This document shows, piece after piece, positions 59,528 to 64,000 of a stretch of 64,000 bases of DNA. The DNA lies in assembly GCA_016124235.1 (NCBI GenBank), contig WGOC01000002.1:186001-250000 (forward strand), written 5' to 3'. The first letter of the stretch is position 1; each line of letters starts with the position of its first letter. The translations under genes were made by a program, and so were the position numbers. Source of the DNA: a bacterium (GTDB lineage: Bacteria > Verrucomicrobiota > Verrucomicrobiia > Limisphaerales > RI-55). The notes under the pieces are model-generated. The model had not been told where the DNA came from. It did no database searches and was given only the letters and a program-made list of their open reading frames with translations.

Positions 59528-60664
59528 ATGGCAGCGACCTTTTCATCGAAAGACGAGCAGTTCATGCGCGAAGCGCTCGACCTGGCCCGCCGGGGCTTCG
59601 GGTTTACTTCGCCCAACCCATGCGTGGGGGCGGTGCTCGTCAAAGGGGGCCGGATCATCGGGCGCGGTTTTCATCGCAAAGCCGGTCGCCCACATGCCGA
59701 AATCGAAGCCCTGCGTGACGCCGCCCGGCGAGGACATTCAACCCAAAAGGCGACGATCTACGTCACCTTGGAACCGTGCTCCACCTACGGCCGCACGCCG
59801 CCCTGCACCGAGGCGATCAAAGCCGCCGGCATACGTCGCGTCGTGGTCGCCGCCACGGACCCGAACCCGAAGCACGCCGGTCGCGGAATTCGTCTGCTAA
59901 AACGGGCCGGAATGGAGGTCAGCGTGGGCTTGTTGAAAAACGACGCAGCCCGAATCAACGAGGCCTTCAATCATTGGATCGTTCAACGAACGCCGTTCGT
60001 GACGGTCAAGTCAGCGCTCACCTTGGACGGTCGGATTGCGACCGCCTCCGGGATTTCAAAATGGATCACTGGTGCAGCAGCGCGCCGCCACGCCATGAAC
60101 CAGCTCCGGCGGGGTGCGGACGCCATTGTCGTGGGCATCAACACCATTCTGGCGGACAATCCCGGCCTCACCTATCGCGGCCCCGGAGCCGCCCGCAAAC
60201 ACTGGCGACGGATCGTGCTGGATTCTTCAGCGCGAACCCCGATCGACGCAGCCATCGTAACTGACACGTTTGCGAGCCAAACGATCATAGTCGTAACGCC
60301 CGAAGCGCCCGCCGCCCGCGTCGAAAAACTGCGCCAAAAAGTCTGCGTAATCGAAGCTCCGTCGCAAGCGGATCGAATTGATCTTCGCTGGTTGCTAAAC
60401 CAACTTGGTGGCGAAGAGATCACCAGTCTGCTCGTGGAAGGCGGCGGCGAAGTCAATGCCGCGTTTCTCGCTGTCGGACTCGTTCAGCGCGTCGCATTTT
60501 ATTACGCGCCCGTCATCCTGGGTGGCCGTCATTCGCGCTCGGCGGTCGCGGGCGAGAATCCCGAATCTTTGGCCATGGCGAAACAACTCACGCACGTCGA
60601 ACACCTGCAACTTGGTCGCGACTGGCTGGTCACAGGACTGATTACCAACGGAACAAGCGCATAG
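59528..60664 (+). CDS. ribD: Bifunctional riboflavin deaminase/reductase RibD
   Basis: 378 residues from ATG 59528 (upstream frame to 59333 has no homology-like sequence). Performs the deamination and side-chain reduction steps of riboflavin synthesis. N-terminal deaminase zinc site: H56-A-E58 in PHAEIE and Cys84/Cys93 in EPCSTYGRTPPC. C-terminal reductase domain from about residue 150: TPFVTVKSALTLDGRIATASG, DAIVVGINTILADNP, LLVEGGGEVNAAFL. Six bases from ribE; no FMN riboswitch visible in the short 5' spacer. Confidence 0.95.
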   Translation: MAATFSSKDEQFMREALDLARRGFGFTSPNPCVGAVLVKGGRIIGRGFHRKAGRPHAEIEALRDAARRGHSTQKATIYVTLEPCSTYGRTPPCTEAIKAAGIRRVVVAATDPNPKHAGRGIRLLKRAGMEVSVGLLKNDAARINEAFNHWIVQRTPFVTVKSALTLDGRIATASGISKWITGAAARRHAMNQLRRGADAIVVGINTILADNPGLTYRGPGAARKHWRRIVLDSSARTPIDAAIVTDTFASQTIIVVTPEAPAARVEKLRQKVCVIEAPSQADRIDLRWLLNQLGGEEITSLLVEGGGEVNAAFLAVGLVQRVAFYYAPVILGGRHSRSAVAGENPESLAMAKQLTHVEHLQLGRDWLVTGLITNGTSA

Positions 60665-60670
60665 TTTAAT

Positions 60671-61276
60671 ATGTTCACCGGCATTGTTGAAGAAACCGGC
60701 CAAGTGGCCGACATCCGCAAAAGCAAACAGGGTATTCGCTTGGTCGTCGCCGCAGCCAAGTGCGCTCAGCGCGTCGCCAACGGGGACAGCATCGCCGTCA
60801 ACGGATGTTGTCTGACAGTCGTGAAACGCGAACGAAAACGCGCGGGCGATCTTCTGCACTTTGACCTTTTGATCGAGACGTGGAATCGGACCAACCTGAA
60901 ACAGGTTTCGCCAGGCTCGGCAGTCAATCTGGAACGCAGCCTAAAGGCCGATGGCCGGTTGGGCGGACATTTTGTGACCGGCCACATCGACGGTGTCGGC
61001 AAGATCATCAAATGGGAACGCAAAGGGGCCGACCACATTCTGGAGATTCAAACGCTGCCGGAAATTTTGCGTTACCTGGTTTTCAAAGGGTCCGTGGCGG
61101 TGGATGGCATCAGCCTCACGGTGGCCAAGGTGTTGAAGAACCGTTTTCGGATCTGGATCATCCCCCACACGTTCGAGGTCACTGCCTTGCGCGAACGCAA
61201 GGTTGGCGACGAGGTCAACCTTGAAGCCGATATCCTCGGCAAGTACGTCGAACAATTCGTCCGTCGCCACCGCTAA
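60671..61276 (+). CDS. ribE: Riboflavin synthase, alpha subunit
   Basis: 201 residues, made of two lumazine-binding repeats: MFTGIVEETGQV with NGDSIAVNGCCLTVV (first), and GHFVTGHIDGVGKI with GSVAVDGISLTVAKV (second). Dismutates two 6,7-dimethyl-8-ribityllumazine molecules to riboflavin. Directly downstream of ribD. ribBA and ribH are not in the window. Confidence 0.95.
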   Translation: MFTGIVEETGQVADIRKSKQGIRLVVAAAKCAQRVANGDSIAVNGCCLTVVKRERKRAGDLLHFDLLIETWNRTNLKQVSPGSAVNLERSLKADGRLGGHFVTGHIDGVGKIIKWERKGADHILEIQTLPEILRYLVFKGSVAVDGISLTVAKVLKNRFRIWIIPHTFEVTALRERKVGDEVNLEADILGKYVEQFVRRHR

Positions 61277-61281
61277 ACCAA

Positions 61282-61530
61282 TCAGTAACCGGACGACTTG
61301 TAGGTGCTGTCCGGCTCGTCCGAAGCCGGCTCAATGCTCGTTACCAGACCAGCGGAAATGGTCTGCTTTTCGCCACCGGATTTATAGGTGTAAACGCGGT
61401 TGACCTTGTCGAATTTTGGTTTGCCGAGAACAGTGAAGGTCTCCCCATTATTGAGAGTCACGCGGTATTTGACACAACCACCCGCAAGCGCGCAAAGCGC
61501 AAGCGTCAGCACAAGAAGCAGGCGTTTCAT
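61282..61530 (-). CDS. Small lipoprotein, YgdR/YgdI-like
   Basis: 82 residues from ATG 61530. Signal with clear lipobox LAGGC, then a short SH3-like beta domain: YRVTLNNGETFTVLGKPKFDKVNRVYTYKSGGEKQTI, the pattern of DUF903/YgdI-YgdR-type lipoproteins. Frame open upstream but the lipoprotein signal fixes the start. Convergent with ribE; role unknown. Confidence 0.85.
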   Translation of the reverse strand: MKRLLLVLTLALCALAGGCVKYRVTLNNGETFTVLGKPKFDKVNRVYTYKSGGEKQTISAGLVTSIEPASDEPDSTYKSSGY

Positions 61531-61671
61531 GGATGGACTGATGGCACACCTGCCACCAAGCGTCAATGGTCTGCCTCATTCACGGCGTAAAAGCCGGGCA
61601 ATGCCAAACCCGACTCTCACGCCGAATCCGCCGCAGAACCTGTACGAATTCACGATGACGAATGCGCCCAC

Positions 61672-63999
61672 TCACGGCGAACTGGTCGCCGGCCGCACGC
61701 GGTAGAAGCGCACCTTCGACGCCGGGTTGACGTCCAGCAGCTCCATGTATCCGTTTGCACTCGTGTAATTCCCCAGCGACGTCCAGTGCACCATGTCGGG
61801 ACTTGCTTCCAAAGTGAACTGCGCATTGACATCGCTGATGATCGTGACCACCGCACCCTGGCCTTTGATCCATTCGACTTTTTTGAACAAGACGGGTCGC
61901 GGAATGCCGTCGGCCGAAACCAATCCCGGCGGCGGCGGCGGCAGGATCACCTTGTCGCCAATGTAAACTTCCGCGCTGCTGTTGTCGGCGATGCGATAGC
62001 AATCGGTCGCCGGGCTTTGTCCGACATCGCAACCCGGATTGTCCAATGAGACGATGACGCGCTCGAAGTTCTCGGCAATGGAGTCTTCGATCGCGGAGAT
62101 CTCCACGGTGGTGGTCGCTTGTCCGGCCGGGATGACGATCGATCCGCTGAGCGCGGCGTAATCAATTCCGTTTTGCGCCTCGCCACCCAGCGAATAATGC
62201 ACAGGCAACTCTGTTGCGATCGAACCGGTCCGTCGGAATTCCACGCGGGCGACGTTGGTCGAACCTTCGCGCGTAATCAAATTGAGCGATCGCACCGAAA
62301 CCACCGGCAGACGGGCATCGCCCGGCACCAGATAATCGATGATGAACTCCGGAGCCGTGGCCGGTTCGCCAATCTTGTAGCAACCACTACCCGCCGGTGC
62401 CGTCAGCGGATCGCACCCGGGATTCACGATCGTCAAATCCACTTCTTCCGTCGGTTCCACGACAAAATCGGGCAGCGCAATCACCGGTAACTTCACTTCG
62501 GCCGCACCCGCTGGAATGACGACGCTGCGCGGCAACGCGGGATAATCGACGCCCTCGGTGGCTGTTCCGGAGATTTCGAAATAAACCGTCAGCGGCACAT
62601 CGGCAACCCCCTGCCGGCTGATGATAAAATATCCGGGATCGCCATAGCCTTCAGCCGATCCGCTCGGCACGTTCCAGACGTGAACTACCGGATGAAGGCC
62701 GGGATCATCCACTTCAACCACGATTCCGTCAGTCTCGGTGGAAAGTCCGGAATCATCCCACGCCCTCGCCGTGAGCACATGATCTCCGGGATGCGCAAAG
62801 AATAGATTCGCGGCAAAATTACCCTGGCTTTCGTTGAATGTCGCCACTTCGGCCACTTCGCCGTCGATGAGAAACTCGACGTGGTCGATCAGGCCATCTG
62901 GATCAAACGCATGCGCCGATATTTTGATCGTTGATGGCCCGCTCAGGAAAATCGAGTTGTCGAGATTCTCGATGACGACGCGCGGGGGCAATGCCGCGTT
63001 TACCGTGGGGAATTCAGCGTCCGGATCGGTCACTGACGCAAACGCCGGCAGTCGTCGCGGCGCTTCCGCGGGATCATTCGTGCCGTCGCCCAACTGGCCT
63101 TTCGAGTTGTCGCCCCAGCCGTACACGTTTCCATCGTCGCCGATTGCCAGGAAATAATCCTGGCCTGCCGCAACCGACAGCCATTTCGTGACACCGTCAG
63201 GAAACGGTACCAACGCTCCACCTTCGCCAACGAGTCCATTCGCCGCGGAGTAAAGTTCGATCAGCGAACCATCCGTGGCTAGCGCAAGGATGGCGCGCTC
63301 GTTTCCGAACAAACGCGTCACCGAGCGACCACCCGTCAACGTCGGCAAGGCCGTTGATGTGTACGAGCGCAGGCGAAGTCCAAATTCGGGATCAAATGCA
63401 TAAGCTCCACCCTCGACCTGGTAGAGTCGTTCCAATTCATCCAATGCAATGATCGCTTCTCCCGAAGACGCCGCGTCACGCCAGTAACCGGCATCCGCAG
63501 CCCGGGGATAGACTTCGGGACGATTTCCCGCCCAGTCGCTCGGTTGATGAAAATATCCATCCTCTGAGAGCATAAGATTCTGCGACGTCTTGAGCAGTGC
63601 AGGCAAACCGTCATCACCCACGCGGTACATTCGGTAGCCGAGCGGGAGGTCGAGCTGTTGATTCAAGAGCTGGCCGTTCGCCGATCGACTGTACAAGTGC
63701 CCACCGTTGACCATAAATGGCTCCGCCTCCGGCGAATCGGGCACAATCGCGGTGGGTTCGGCGACGTTGGCTGCACCGTAGGTGACGGCCAGTTGCCTAC
63801 CCCACGCGTAGAAATCACGCTGACTTGAGAGCGCGAAAACCTGGTTTGCTCCCAAGACGAGTGATTGCCATTGGCCGCCGAGGAATGGCGCTTGCACGTG
63901 GCGCGGCCAGGGCACCTGAATCGCCAGTTCCGCCGGTAGTGTGCCAAGCCCGATACTGTTGTTTGTATTTTCGCCCCAGGCATAAAGTTGACCCGATGC
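61672..63999 (-). CDS. Large secreted protein with RCC1 repeats and Calx-beta domains (5' end outside window)
   Basis: The frame runs off the right window edge: upstream of a GTG at 63915 it continues as GQLYAWGENTNNSIG..., an RCC1 repeat, so the start is beyond 64000. Order (visible part): RCC1-type repeats (AWGENTNN, FYAWGRQLAVTYG, YGWGDNSKGQLGDGTN) up to about 290 residues in from 63915; a bacterial Ig-like domain (ISAHAFDPDGLIDHVEFLIDGEVA...HPGDHVLTARAWDDSG); two Calx-beta domains (around GTATEGVDYPALPRSVVIPAG and GGEAQNGIDYAALSGSIVIPAG); and a C-terminal module ending VRFYRVRPATSSP. Presumably a cell-surface or extracellular protein. Confidence 0.92.
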   Translation of the reverse strand, partial: ASGQLYAWGENTNNSIGLGTLPAELAIQVPWPRHVQAPFLGGQWQSLVLGANQVFALSSQRDFYAWGRQLAVTYGAANVAEPTAIVPDSPEAEPFMVNGGHLYSRSANGQLLNQQLDLPLGYRMYRVGDDGLPALLKTSQNLMLSEDGYFHQPSDWAGNRPEVYPRAADAGYWRDAASSGEAIIALDELERLYQVEGGAYAFDPEFGLRLRSYTSTALPTLTGGRSVTRLFGNERAILALATDGSLIELYSAANGLVGEGGALVPFPDGVTKWLSVAAGQDYFLAIGDDGNVYGWGDNSKGQLGDGTNDPAEAPRRLPAFASVTDPDAEFPTVNAALPPRVVIENLDNSIFLSGPSTIKISAHAFDPDGLIDHVEFLIDGEVAEVATFNESQGNFAANLFFAHPGDHVLTARAWDDSGLSTETDGIVVEVDDPGLHPVVHVWNVPSGSAEGYGDPGYFIISRQGVADVPLTVYFEISGTATEGVDYPALPRSVVIPAGAAEVKLPVIALPDFVVEPTEEVDLTIVNPGCDPLTAPAGSGCYKIGEPATAPEFIIDYLVPGDARLPVVSVRSLNLITREGSTNVARVEFRRTGSIATELPVHYSLGGEAQNGIDYAALSGSIVIPAGQATTTVEISAIEDSIAENFERVIVSLDNPGCDVGQSPATDCYRIADNSSAEVYIGDKVILPPPPPGLVSADGIPRPVLFKKVEWIKGQGAVVTIISDVNAQFTLEASPDMVHWTSLGNYTSANGYMELLDVNPASKVRFYRVRPATSSP

Positions 64000-64000
64000 G

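Overview
The window looks like a chromosomal stretch from a verrucomicrobium, most likely of the Pedosphaera/Limisphaerales type. This is inferred from gene content, not from a search. The main pointers are a planctomycete-type cytochrome (PSCyt1/DUF1549/LamG/DUF1553) next to a Tat-exported DUF1501 protein, a second PVC-type heme-binding CxxCH protein, secreted proteins that share a C-terminal RFYR-like ending, and many compound palindromic repeats in and between genes. The DNA is GC-rich. Strong Shine-Dalgarno sequences are rare, and several genes need TTG or GTG starts. I see no rRNA, tRNA, CRISPR array, prophage or transposase gene.

Layout. 1-5787: cytochrome/DUF1501 export cluster (left gene cut by the window edge). 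5781-10142: rnc, a small C-x-x-C protein and a large secreted carboxypeptidase-regulatory-like protein. 10469-15668: CstA transporter, SAM hydroxide adenosyltransferase, two small exported proteins, L-2-hydroxyglutarate oxidase. 15850-23276: accessory region with a beta-propeller protein, a T5SS/PEP-CTERM-repeat protein and a beta-helix protein, separated by repeat-rich spacers. 23277-28593: NnrS, then prfB (with its programmed frameshift), an unknown gene, trpC and an exported protein in a tight minus-strand run, then a GxxExxY gene flanked by inverted repeats. 28708-32097: valS, with at least three palindromic elements read in frame. 32221-37655: M48 protease, LemA, VOC, GYF and an exported protein on the minus strand. 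37891-42469: CxxCH protein and aspartate kinase. 42584-49485: seven type VI secretion genes (tssB, tssC, hcp, tagJ/impE, tssE, tssF, tssG). 49743-53583: small tyrosine phosphatase, Na+/H+ antiporter, ceramidase-like hydrolase. 53785-64000: acyltransferase, cysteine desulfurase, secreted protein, MobA, glycosyltransferase 9, ribD-ribE, a small lipoprotein, and a large RCC1/Calx-beta protein cut by the right edge.

The most interesting signals are the family of compound palindromes, three or four of which lie inside the valS reading frame and are translated as extra peptide; the inverted repeats bracketing the GxxExxY gene; the core-only type VI cluster with a strong hairpin after hcp; and the shared C-terminal ending of three unrelated secreted proteins.
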